A stretch of DNA of 64,000 nt, taken from Edaphobacter sp. 12200R-103. GTDB lineage: Bacteria > Acidobacteriota > Terriglobia > Terriglobales > Acidobacteriaceae. The notes beneath the pieces are model-generated. The model was not told where the DNA came from, made no database searches, and saw only the letters and a list, made by a program, of their open reading frames with translations. Of this stretch, positions 14,825 to 23,290 are shown piece by piece. How positions within the stretch are numbered: position 1 is the first letter of the stretch; the number at the start of each line of letters is the position of its first letter. The translations under genes were made by a program, and so were the position numbers. The DNA lies in assembly GCF_010093025.1 (NCBI RefSeq), contig NZ_CP048114.1, positions 1,364,001 to 1,428,000 of the forward strand, written 5' to 3'.

Positions 14825-17278
14825 TTACTTGATCGTCAAGGTGACAGTCGAGGTATGGACGATACCATTTCCTCCTGCTGCGCTCACATAGAGAGTATAA
14901 GTGCCCGGTGTTGCGTTTACCGTAGTTGTCGTGTTTCCTGAATTACCCGAATTCCCACTCGTATTACCTGAGATCCCGGAGCTTCCACCTCCACACCCGG
15001 AAATAGTGCTTACACCAATCATCAGCGTGATAACCAGCCAGGCACTCAACCGCCTCCGACGAGGCCCGAACAGGAAAAATACACCGGCAAGAGAAGCGGT
15101 AGATCCGGCATACCAGTAAAGATGTGTGGGGATATCTTTTTCGACTTTGGCACTGGCGGAAGTTTTCGCCGCCGTGATGATCAAAGTAGTCTGGGCTGAC
15201 GAGCCAGCGGAGACATTGACTGTTGTCGTCGAAAAAGAGAATGTTGCCGCGATCGAGGGATCAGCACTGACTCCAAAGGTTATCGGCCCATTGAAATTAT
15301 TGGTGGAGGTTACTGATAGCGGAATTGCTTCAGAAGTTGCACCTGCATTTAAGGAGATCGAGGTCGATGTGGGCGTCAAGGTGAAATCCGGATTAGTTCC
15401 TGCTGTTACTGGAGAAACCAGCCCCCACTTGTTTACAAGTTCCGCAACGTCTATCGAGCCCCATCCCGTGGCCAGATCATATCCCGCACTGGCGCTGTAT
15501 CCGATAGAACCGCCGTTGGGACAGTCGGTCGTTCCTGCCTGGCAGGCACTATTGTTATTACCGGTGGTGATGTCATGGAAGACATTCCCGTAATACTGGC
15601 TGGAGCCCAGGGCGTAGATCATGGGATTGATATTGCCCAGTCGTGCTGCAGTTCCTCCTCCAAGTTTCTGTTGCAGCAGAGCGAAGATACCGGCCAATGT
15701 CGGAGAGACTGCCGAGGTTCCTCCTACGACGTTGAGAGTGCCCGTTGATGTTCGGAAGCCGTTGACGCAGGACCCCTGAGAGCAGAACAGATAACCATCA
15801 TGGTTGGACGCTGCATTCAAGGAGATATCAGGAACGTCTCGATAACCGTCATCGGGAGTAAGCCCCTGCTGCCATGCAGGTTTTGTATTGTAACGACTCA
15901 CTCCACCGCCGCCCGAGCTGAGACCGCTGGAACTCGACTCATTCCAGACCGCCTCAGGGATGTAGCCTTTGGCCGAACTCACGTTGTCGGTACCCGAAGC
16001 GGAATTCCAATAGGAAGTACCACCCGTAGCCGAGCCCTCATTGAACATGGTTCCGCCTGCCGAAGTGGCATAGGGCGAACTACCGGGAAAATCCACGGCT
16101 AGACCATTCTTCGCCGGCGGAGCAGTATCATGATCCGTCGCACCAGAATCCCCGGAGGCGACAATCACAGTCATCCCCTGCGCGTTGGCCTGCTGAAGCA
16201 TCTGGTTGATGGCATCGATATTCGATTGCCCCCATGCATCTTCATAGTTTCCATAACTCATGGAGATGATAGGAGCGAGGTTGTTCGTAATGGCAAACGA
16301 AAGAGCGTTGACTACTGAGGCAGAGTTGCTGGCCCCTACCGTTACAAAGTTGACGGTCGCATTCGGTGCGACGGCGCCAGCCCACTCAACGTCAAGTTGA
16401 GCTTCATCAAGGTCGCCTGAGACCTTACCGGCTACATATCCGGTAGCCTGGGTTACTTGAGGGGCCTTGGCCGGTAGTCCAGCCGCGCTGCGGAAAGCTG
16501 CCACGTCGGACAGGCTGATATCGGTCTGCCCTACAATCGCGATGGTTATCCCACTCCCGTCGAATCCCTGCGTCAGCAACGGATTTACATCGTAGATGGC
16601 GTAGAAGTCGCCCGGCGCCATAAAGTGCGCGCCCGAGGTAGCCGAGGTGAAATGCGCCTTTGCGATGGAGTGCGCACGAGGCTTGAAGTCATTCAGGCCA
16701 GTAATCGCGGTAACCAGGCTGGCGATCGGTGTCGGAAGCTGCGGATCGGAGAGGTTCGAGAAGTGTCGTTGCCCCTGGAACGATACGGAATGGATGCTGG
16801 TCCTGAACGCAGCCTCGACCTGACGGAAACTCCCGCTGACCGTCACGTAATTCCGACTGGGCGCGACCTCAACGATCTTCATCCCCCTGGACGTCAGCCA
16901 TGCCTGCACCTTCTGGAGATCGGCATCCGTCAGGCCGAACCGGGCGCCGTACTGCTGAGGCGTAAGCCACTGATGATAGTGGGGTGAGGCCGGGTTTTGC
17001 TGATCCTGCAGCAGCTGCGTCAGGTCAGCCTGTTCTGCGTCTGTCATGTTGAAGTACAGACTTACGGCCGGAAGCTGCTGATCGGCGGCCTCACCGAGAT
17101 CGGCAGAGAGTCGTGCCCGGACAGGAACGGTCTCCCGCACAGAAGCGCGATCCGAATCCGTGATCTGCCGGCTGATGCGATTCTGTGGCGCAGCATGCGC
17201 AAAGGAAACGAGAGACCCGAGTACTGCGAGAACGGGAACCAGAAGATGGGGACGGCGCAGACGGTTACGGATCGACAT
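14825..17278 (-). CDS. Secreted S53 peptidase (pro-kumamolisin/sedolisin) with GCGGG and Ig-like tail
   Basis: 817-residue acid-type serine-carboxyl peptidase precursor with a Sec signal (first ~30 residues), an activation propeptide (to about 205) and a catalytic domain. The Glu-Asp pair of the Ser-Glu-Asp triad is in GDLDEAQLDVEWAGA (Glu292, Asp296), and the nucleophile is in VGGTSAVSPTLAG (about Ser522). A Ca-site-like end DLATGWGSIDVAELVN closes the domain. Beyond it come an Ig-like segment, a hydrophobic stretch (FFLFGPRRRRLSAWLVITLMIGVSTISGCGGGSS), a Ser/Gly/Asn/Thr-rich linker and a second short Ig-like strand set. The internal hydrophobic-Cys-Gly arrangement looks like a lipobox but lies deep in the chain. 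Function of the tail is unknown. Secreted S53 peptidases are common in acidobacteria. Confidence 0.93.
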   Translation of the reverse strand: MSIRNRLRRPHLLVPVLAVLGSLVSFAHAAPQNRISRQITDSDRASVRETVPVRARLSADLGEAADQQLPAVSLYFNMTDAEQADLTQLLQDQQNPASPHYHQWLTPQQYGARFGLTDADLQKVQAWLTSRGMKIVEVAPSRNYVTVSGSFRQVEAAFRTSIHSVSFQGQRHFSNLSDPQLPTPIASLVTAITGLNDFKPRAHSIAKAHFTSATSGAHFMAPGDFYAIYDVNPLLTQGFDGSGITIAIVGQTDISLSDVAAFRSAAGLPAKAPQVTQATGYVAGKVSGDLDEAQLDVEWAGAVAPNATVNFVTVGASNSASVVNALSFAITNNLAPIISMSYGNYEDAWGQSNIDAINQMLQQANAQGMTVIVASGDSGATDHDTAPPAKNGLAVDFPGSSPYATSAGGTMFNEGSATGGTSYWNSASGTDNVSSAKGYIPEAVWNESSSSGLSSGGGGVSRYNTKPAWQQGLTPDDGYRDVPDISLNAASNHDGYLFCSQGSCVNGFRTSTGTLNVVGGTSAVSPTLAGIFALLQQKLGGGTAARLGNINPMIYALGSSQYYGNVFHDITTGNNNSACQAGTTDCPNGGSIGYSASAGYDLATGWGSIDVAELVNKWGLVSPVTAGTNPDFTLTPTSTSISLNAGATSEAIPLSVTSTNNFNGPITFGVSADPSIAATFSFSTTTVNVSAGSSAQTTLIITAAKTSASAKVEKDIPTHLYWYAGSTASLAGVFFLFGPRRRRLSAWLVITLMIGVSTISGCGGGSSGISGNTSGNSGNSGNTTTTVNATPGTYTLYVSAAGGNGIVHTSTVTLTIK

Positions 17279-17355
17279 TTCTGTTCAACAACCTTGCGTT
17301 AGTACAGCACATGCCTTTGTGGAGGCAGGTAAGGCCCTGATGAAGCACCCGGCTT

Positions 17356-17372
17356 GGAGGAACGTTTCCTCC
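17356..17372 (-). promoter_or_regulatory. Inverted repeat upstream of the S53 gene
   Basis: GGAGGAA (17356-17362) and TTCCTCC (17366-17372) form a perfect 7-bp inverted repeat with a 3-base centre, 78 bases before the S53 start. It could be an operator or an mRNA leader hairpin. The rest of the 17279-17562 gap shows no gene. Confidence 0.3.
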
Positions 17373-17562
17373 TATAAACCAAAAGCGCAGAAAATGTTTC
17401 GGTATACCTGAGCTTATCCGATCTAATAGACGGCCTGAAACAAAATAGGACGCACCGGCGGCGACTATTTTGTCGCTGCCATCTGCTCACAGTATGAGGT
17501 AGAGACCGCAATCTGGCGGTGCACAAGGCTTGGGAGCTTTCCCAATCTGGTAAAAAACGGGA

Positions 17563-19371
17563 TCAAAGGGAATAGCGGCCAGCTTGAATGACATGCTCAG
17601 CGACCTGGCGGCGCAGTGCAATGGCATCGGCGGGGTCGTGTTTTGTGAGACGCCGCAGAATGGTGAGCTGGGTCCGCAGCATATCTCCTTCGGCGACAGC
17701 GGCGATGATGCGCCGTCCGGAAACCTCCATCCGGTCCATCGCGGTTTCGCAGTAGATTCGCGCCATGGCCGTGGCAATAACCGCGCTTCCCTTCCCGGCC
17801 ATCTTGTCTGCCCGCAGCACCCCCGACTCCATTGCATAGAGATCGATCACCATATCGGCAATCGCCGCCATGACCTCCTGCTGCTCCGAGAGATCCTGCA
17901 TGTACCTCTGCGTCGCAGCCCCGGCCGCGAACAAGGTCAGCTTCTTCGCGCTTTCAAGCAGCGCATACGCATCGGCCAGAGATCCTTCGCGCTCTTCCCG
18001 CTCTCCCGGCCCGGCCATCACATCGTCCATGAGCTGCTTGATGGCTGGCATCAGCGCCAGCTTGCCTGACATGGCGGACTTCATCAGCCAGCCCGTGATA
18101 ATCAGGCGATTGATCTCGTTCGTCCCTTCAAAGATGCGGTTGATGCGGGAGTCCCGGTAAGCCCTCTCGGCTGGATACTCCTCGACGTACCCGTACCCTC
18201 CATAGATCTGCACGAGATCGTCGACGACCTGATCCAGCATCTCGGAGTCCCACACCTTCACGATCGAGCATTCGACGGCGTAGTCTTCAATCGCCTTCTG
18301 GATCGCGACGGCATCCTGCTGATCGATCCCCTCGAGCGCAGCGTCGATCATGCCGACGGTGCGGTAAGAGAGCGCTTCGCCGATAAAGATTCCCACTGCG
18401 GCATTGGCCAGCTTCTCCTGAATCAGCCCAAACTCCGCGATCGCTTTGCCGAAGGCCTTGCGTTCCTTCGCATACCGAATGCCATATCCAATTGTCGTTT
18501 TAGCCGCGCCTATTGCGGCATTGCCCAGCTTGTAGCGTCCGATATTCAGAATATTGAAGGCGATATGATGCCCTTTGCCGACCTCTCCGAGGAGATTCGC
18601 CGCAGGTACCTTGCAATCCGTCAGAATAAGGGGACAGGTCGAGCTGCCGCGGATGCCCAGCTTGTGTTCCTCCTTGCCGATGGTCAGTCCAGGCGTTCCG
18701 CGCTCAACCAGGAATGCCGTGAGCCGTTCTTTTCCGGCATCCTTGCCCTCTGCCACTTTGCATCGGGCAAATACAGTGAACAGGTCGGCGAATCCTGCAT
18801 TGGTGATCCACATCTTTTCGCCGTTCAGCGTGTAGGTCTGGCCATCTTCCGAGAGCACGGCCAGGGCACGTGCGCTCAATGCGTCTGAACCGGAGGTGGA
18901 CTCCGAAAGCGCATAGGCCCCGATGAACTCGCCACTCGCCAGCTTTGGCAAATATCGCTTCTTCTGCTCCGGTGTGCCGTACCAAACGATGGGCAGGGTT
19001 CCTATGCCGACGTGAGCCGAGAAAGCGACCGAGAAGCTGCCCTGCTTCGCAATATTCTCCGCAACGATGGCCGAGGTCACCTTGTCCATCTCCAGCCCAC
19101 CATACTCTTCAGGGATATCGACCGAGGTAAGGCCGAGTTCGCTGGCCTCCTTGATCAGCCTCCTCGTTACTGAAAAATCCTTGGCTTCGATGGCATCGGA
19201 GACGGGAACGATCTCGTTCGCGGCGAACTCCGCCGTCGTCTGTGCGATCTGCCGCTGCTCCTCTGTGAAGTCTTCAGGAAAAAAGCAGTCTGAAGGAGCG
19301 GGATTGGAGATGAGAAAGCTACCGCCTGGGATAAGTTTTTTGCCGGTCGTAGCTGAAACAAGTGTCGCCAT
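17563..19371 (-). CDS. fadE: Acyl-CoA dehydrogenase, long FadE (VLCAD-like) form
   Basis: First oxidation step of beta-oxidation: FAD enzyme that makes trans-2-enoyl-CoA. The 602-residue protein has the usual ACAD core (SELGLTSVDIPEEYGGLEMD, GAYALSESTSGSDALS, EKMWITNAGFADLFTVFARC) and the catalytic base in RINRIFEGTNEINRL (Glu415). A roughly 170-residue C-terminal helical extension follows, as in very-long-chain and Bacillus FadE enzymes. The ATG at 19371 (MATLVSATTGKKLIPGG) follows the thiolase stop by 22 bases; a longer frame would overlap the thiolase and is not needed. It is the last gene of a fadN-fadA-fadE operon. Confidence 0.94.
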   Translation of the reverse strand: MATLVSATTGKKLIPGGSFLISNPAPSDCFFPEDFTEEQRQIAQTTAEFAANEIVPVSDAIEAKDFSVTRRLIKEASELGLTSVDIPEEYGGLEMDKVTSAIVAENIAKQGSFSVAFSAHVGIGTLPIVWYGTPEQKKRYLPKLASGEFIGAYALSESTSGSDALSARALAVLSEDGQTYTLNGEKMWITNAGFADLFTVFARCKVAEGKDAGKERLTAFLVERGTPGLTIGKEEHKLGIRGSSTCPLILTDCKVPAANLLGEVGKGHHIAFNILNIGRYKLGNAAIGAAKTTIGYGIRYAKERKAFGKAIAEFGLIQEKLANAAVGIFIGEALSYRTVGMIDAALEGIDQQDAVAIQKAIEDYAVECSIVKVWDSEMLDQVVDDLVQIYGGYGYVEEYPAERAYRDSRINRIFEGTNEINRLIITGWLMKSAMSGKLALMPAIKQLMDDVMAGPGEREEREGSLADAYALLESAKKLTLFAAGAATQRYMQDLSEQQEVMAAIADMVIDLYAMESGVLRADKMAGKGSAVIATAMARIYCETAMDRMEVSGRRIIAAVAEGDMLRTQLTILRRLTKHDPADAIALRRQVAEHVIQAGRYSL

Positions 19372-19393
19372 CGTTTTACCCCTGTCGTAAACG

Positions 19394-20575
19394 CTATGGA
19401 AGAGTCTCGAAGATACCCGCAGCTCCCATGCCCCCGCCAACGCACATCGTCACCATGCCGTACTTCGCGTTTCTCCGAGGCATATGCCGCAGCAGTGTCG
19501 CTGTCAACTTCGCTCCGGTGCAACCCAGAGGATGCCCAAGCGCAATCGCGCCTCCATTGGGATTGATCTTTTCAGGGTTGAGCCCCAGGATCTTGATGAC
19601 CGCCAGCGACTGTGCGGCGAAAGCCTCGTTCAGCTCGATCACGTCGATCTGATCGAGCGACAGTCCAGCCAGCTTCAGCGCCTTCGGAATCGCATAGACC
19701 GGCCCCGCTCCCATCTCTTCAGGATCGCAACCGGCGTAGGCGAACGCCACAAACCTCGCCAATGGCTTGATGCCAAGCTGTGCCGCCCGTTCCGAAGACA
19801 TTACCACCGCAGCAGCCGCGCCGTCGGAGGTCTGCGAGGAGTTTCCCGCAGTGATCGTGCCTTTGGCGTGAAAGACAGGCTTCAGTTTTGCAAGCGCTTC
19901 CAGCGAGGTATCGGAGCGGGGACCTTCATCGGTCGTGAAAGTAGACTCGCTCGTCTCCGCCTTTCCCTTTTCATTCAGCGCGGTGTGTGTGACCGTAACA
20001 GGAACGATCTCATCCTCAAACTTACCGCTCTGGATGGCGGCCAATGCCTTTTGATGGCTCTGGTAGGAGAATGCATCCATGGCCTCGCGTGTGATGCCGT
20101 AGTGGATCGCGACGCGCTCCGCCGTCAGACCCATGGACATGTACGAGCCGGGATAATGATCCACCAGCCACGGGTTCATCGAGATCTTGTTTCCGCCAAA
20201 AGGAACGTAGGACATGCTCTCCGTTCCCCCGGCGACAATGACGTCTGCCGCCCCGCCTCGGATGCGATCTGCCGCAAGAGCGATGGACTGAAGGCCAGAG
20301 GCACAGTAGCGATTGACGGTCATCGCGGAGACCGTCACCGGCAGTCCTGCGCGAAAGCTGGCAACGCGGGCAACGTTCATTCCCTGCTCCGCCTCCGGCA
20401 TGGCGCAGCCAAGAATGACATCCTCGATCTCCGATCGGTCTAGCTGCGGCAGCCGTTCCAGTGCCCCCATGATGGCAAAGGCCGCCAGATCATCCGGACG
20501 CGTGGTGCGGAGCGTTCCTCGCGGAGCCTTCCCGACGGGAGTGCGAACAGCTGAGGCGATAACGACGTCCTTCAT
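19394..20575 (-). CDS. fadA: Acetyl-CoA C-acyltransferase (3-ketoacyl-CoA thiolase)
   Basis: Thiolase that cleaves 3-ketoacyl-CoA to acetyl-CoA plus a shortened acyl-CoA. The acyl-accepting cysteine is in VNRYCASGLQSIALA (Cys91). The GHP histidine lies in NPNGGAIALGHPLGCTGAK and the second cysteine in MVTMCVGGGMGAAG (Cys378). 393 residues is standard. It begins 10 bases after the fadN stop and ends 22 bases before fadE, so the three are almost certainly one transcript. The N-terminus MKDVVIASAVRTPVGKAPRG is typical of the degradative FadA group. Confidence 0.96.
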   Translation of the reverse strand: MKDVVIASAVRTPVGKAPRGTLRTTRPDDLAAFAIMGALERLPQLDRSEIEDVILGCAMPEAEQGMNVARVASFRAGLPVTVSAMTVNRYCASGLQSIALAADRIRGGAADVIVAGGTESMSYVPFGGNKISMNPWLVDHYPGSYMSMGLTAERVAIHYGITREAMDAFSYQSHQKALAAIQSGKFEDEIVPVTVTHTALNEKGKAETSESTFTTDEGPRSDTSLEALAKLKPVFHAKGTITAGNSSQTSDGAAAAVVMSSERAAQLGIKPLARFVAFAYAGCDPEEMGAGPVYAIPKALKLAGLSLDQIDVIELNEAFAAQSLAVIKILGLNPEKINPNGGAIALGHPLGCTGAKLTATLLRHMPRRNAKYGMVTMCVGGGMGAAGIFETLP

Positions 20576-20584
20576 GCAGGGCTC

Positions 20585-23071
20585 CTAGTTCCTGAGCGGC
20601 TTGCCGGTCTTCAGGGTGAAGGCGATCCGCTCCTGTGTCTTCTTCTCTCCGCACAGCGACAAAAATGCCTCGCGCTCCAGGTCCAGCAGATACTGTTCGC
20701 TTATCGGCGTACCGGGATTCAGGCGCCCTCCGGACAACACCTCGGCAACCCGGCCTGCTACTTTGACGTCGTGATCGGAGATATAGTGTCCCTCCCGCAT
20801 GGTCCATACCGCGAGCTTGAGGGTGGCAGCAACCGACTCGCCCGGCGCGGGAATATCGGTGCGAAGCACAGGGGCTGTATATCCGGCATCCGCGAGCGCG
20901 CGTGCCCGCAATTTGGCATCGGTCACCAGCCGCTCGCGATTGACGGTGATCTCATCGCCAGGACGCAGGAAGTTCAATGAACGAGCCTCCGCCGCCGAGG
21001 TCGAGACAACCGCCTTCGCGACGGTCTCAAAATTCTTCTTCACCGCTTCGAAAATCTCTACCGACTCGCCGCGTGCATCGAGACGAATACTCGAACCAGC
21101 CTCGATGGAGCGAAGCAGCATCTCCTTGCATCCACCGCCGCCGGGGATCAGGCCGACTCCGGTCTCCACCAGTCCCATGTATGACTCTGCATGTGGCTGG
21201 CGCGCTGCCGCATGCAGACTCATCTCTACCCCGCCTCCAAGACACATCCCATAGGGCGCAACCACTACCGGGCGCGGGCAGAACTTGATGGCCTGGGTCA
21301 TCTTCTGGAAGGCCCGAATGGCTATCTCCACCTCGTCCCACTCCTCATCCTGAATCGTGAGCAGAAGCTGCATCAGATTCGCGCCGACAGAGAAGTTCGT
21401 CGAGTCGCCGGTGATCACAAATGCCTCAAAGCTGCTGACGGAGTCACTTGATGGCCTCAGAGTCTGCGTGATGAAGGACACGATATCTCCACCCAGAGCA
21501 TTCATCTTCGAGTGAAGCTCGATGGCTGCAATACCGTCTCCCAGATCAACCAGCGACGCGCCTGCATTCTTCCGGACGACACCATGGGACTTCTTGAAGG
21601 TCGCAATCGACGCGATCCCCTCGGCCACAGGAACCGGCTGATAGGTCTGGGTGAACGGATCGAAGTAGCGGCGGCCGCTGGGAACGCCTGGATCATCCCG
21701 GTACCAACAAGGATTAGGCTCGTTATTCTTTGCCGCCCAATCCAAAAGCCTCTCGACATTAGGAGCGATCGGGATTCCCCGTGCGCGCACCTTCTCCGTC
21801 GTAGCGCGAACACCTGCGGCGTCGAAGAGTTCAAACGGGCCGAGTTCCCAGTTGTATCCTGTACGCATGGCCGTATCTACTTCAACGATGCTGGCCGCGG
21901 GCTCGTCAGGCTGATCGGAGACGCGATTCGCCGCATAGGTAAACAGCTCTGTGAGCAGCGGCCAATAGAAGCGTGCGGCCTTGTCCCGCTCCACATCGCC
22001 ATGCAGAAGCTGCGCGATGCGCGCCGGAGTGGACTCCACGCTCTTCGCCATGTCGAGCGATGGTAACCGTGGCCGTTCCGCCGTTCGGTACTCGAGCGTT
22101 CGCCAGTCCAGCACACTGCGCAGATCGTGACCCTCGGCGTCCTTCCCTTCCTTCCTGTAAAAGCCCTGGCCTGCCTTATCCCCCAGCCACTTGCGCTCCA
22201 GCATGGTGTCAAGAAAGGCAGGCAGTGTTACATCGGTGCGCTCATCTCCAATCGCCGCTGCCTTGGCTTCGAAGTTGCGGGCCACATGCACCAGCACATC
22301 GACGCCAACCATATCGCCCAGGCGAAAGGTGCCGGTCCGGGGCCATCCAATCGTGACGCCTGTGAGCGCATCGACCTCTTCGATGCTCAGTTCCTGCTCC
22401 TGCATCAGCCGGACGGCATTTCCGATAGAGAAGGTGCCAATGCGGTTCGCAATAAAGTTGGGCGTATCTCTCGACACGACGATGGATTTACCCAGTCGCT
22501 GGTCGCAGAAATGCGAGATCGTCCTGACCGCGTCCGCGCTTGTCTCAGTAAGCGGAATGATCTCCAGGAGGCGCATGTAACGCGGGGGATTGAAGAAGTG
22601 CGTTCCGAGGAAGAGCGGCTTCACGCCCTCAGGCAGAGGCTCGGCCAAATCGAGAATCGGCAGACCGCTGGTATTCGTGGTCAGGATGGCATCGGAGCGC
22701 CGATGCGTCAGGACCTTCGCATAGAGATCATGCTTGATGGCGAGATCTTCCGCGACGGCCTCGATGATCCAATCGCAGTCTGCCACCAACTCCAGGTCAT
22801 CCTCAAAGTTCCCGGTTGTAATAAGCCGCGCAGATTCCGGGATATAAAAAGCCGCCGGTTTCGCCTTTCTGAGAGAGTCGAGAGCTACCTGAGCAAACTT
22901 GCTTCGCTCCTTTTTCGAAGCATCCGGCGCGGTTCCCACGGGTATCCTATCGAGGAGAATGACTGGCAATCCAGCATTCGCAAGATGGGCAGCGATACGA
23001 GATCCCATGGTTCCAGCGCCAAGAACGGCTGCCTTGCGAATCATGCGGGAGGGCGCGGGAAAGCTCGCCAT
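20585..23071 (-). CDS. fadN: 3-hydroxyacyl-CoA dehydrogenase / enoyl-CoA hydratase, FadN type
   Basis: Bifunctional beta-oxidation enzyme of 828 residues. The NAD-binding domain is N-terminal (AAVLGAGTMGSRIAAHLANAGLPVILLDR). The dehydrogenase C-terminal domains follow (ANRIGTFSIGNAVRLMQEQ, TGVTIGWPRTGTFRLGDMVGVDVLVHV). The hydratase domain is C-terminal (FSVGANLMQLL, PVVVAPYGMCLGGGVEMSLHAAARQPHAESYMGLVETGVGLIPGGGG). This order is opposite to E. coli FadB and matches Bacillus FadN. The ATG at 23071 has GAGGAG about 10 bases upstream. It heads the operon behind a clear promoter/operator. Confidence 0.95.
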   Translation of the reverse strand: MASFPAPSRMIRKAAVLGAGTMGSRIAAHLANAGLPVILLDRIPVGTAPDASKKERSKFAQVALDSLRKAKPAAFYIPESARLITTGNFEDDLELVADCDWIIEAVAEDLAIKHDLYAKVLTHRRSDAILTTNTSGLPILDLAEPLPEGVKPLFLGTHFFNPPRYMRLLEIIPLTETSADAVRTISHFCDQRLGKSIVVSRDTPNFIANRIGTFSIGNAVRLMQEQELSIEEVDALTGVTIGWPRTGTFRLGDMVGVDVLVHVARNFEAKAAAIGDERTDVTLPAFLDTMLERKWLGDKAGQGFYRKEGKDAEGHDLRSVLDWRTLEYRTAERPRLPSLDMAKSVESTPARIAQLLHGDVERDKAARFYWPLLTELFTYAANRVSDQPDEPAASIVEVDTAMRTGYNWELGPFELFDAAGVRATTEKVRARGIPIAPNVERLLDWAAKNNEPNPCWYRDDPGVPSGRRYFDPFTQTYQPVPVAEGIASIATFKKSHGVVRKNAGASLVDLGDGIAAIELHSKMNALGGDIVSFITQTLRPSSDSVSSFEAFVITGDSTNFSVGANLMQLLLTIQDEEWDEVEIAIRAFQKMTQAIKFCPRPVVVAPYGMCLGGGVEMSLHAAARQPHAESYMGLVETGVGLIPGGGGCKEMLLRSIEAGSSIRLDARGESVEIFEAVKKNFETVAKAVVSTSAAEARSLNFLRPGDEITVNRERLVTDAKLRARALADAGYTAPVLRTDIPAPGESVAATLKLAVWTMREGHYISDHDVKVAGRVAEVLSGGRLNPGTPISEQYLLDLEREAFLSLCGEKKTQERIAFTLKTGKPLRN

Positions 23072-23116
23072 ACCTGGGAATCTCCTCGGAGACAGACTGA
23101 TGTCCGTACCGGGAGG

Positions 23117-23145
23117 AGAATACTGAATGCCTATTCAGCGGTCAA
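23117..23145 (-). promoter_or_regulatory. Promoter with palindromic operator in the spacer, for fadN-fadA-fadE
   Basis: On the minus strand a -35 TTGACC (complement of 23140-23145) and -10 TATTCT (complement of 23117-23122) are separated by 17 bases. The spacer includes the perfect palindrome CTGAATAGGCATTCAG (23123-23138). Spacing is optimal for sigma-70, and the start lies about 40 bases downstream. An operator in the spacer is the usual place for a TetR-type repressor such as fatty-acid-responsive FadR of Bacillus. The sequence only partly resembles that FadR box, so the regulator is inference. Confidence 0.6.
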
Positions 23146-23290
23146 GGTAAGCCATGTAAATCGTTATGTAATTTCACGATGCTATACATCGCTACCCGCT
23201 TTCCTCTTTGGACACAGAGGCGCAGCCCTGGCAGAAGAGTGTCGAAATATAGAATGACGCAGAGCGATAGGACTAGAGAACGTTGGTGCG

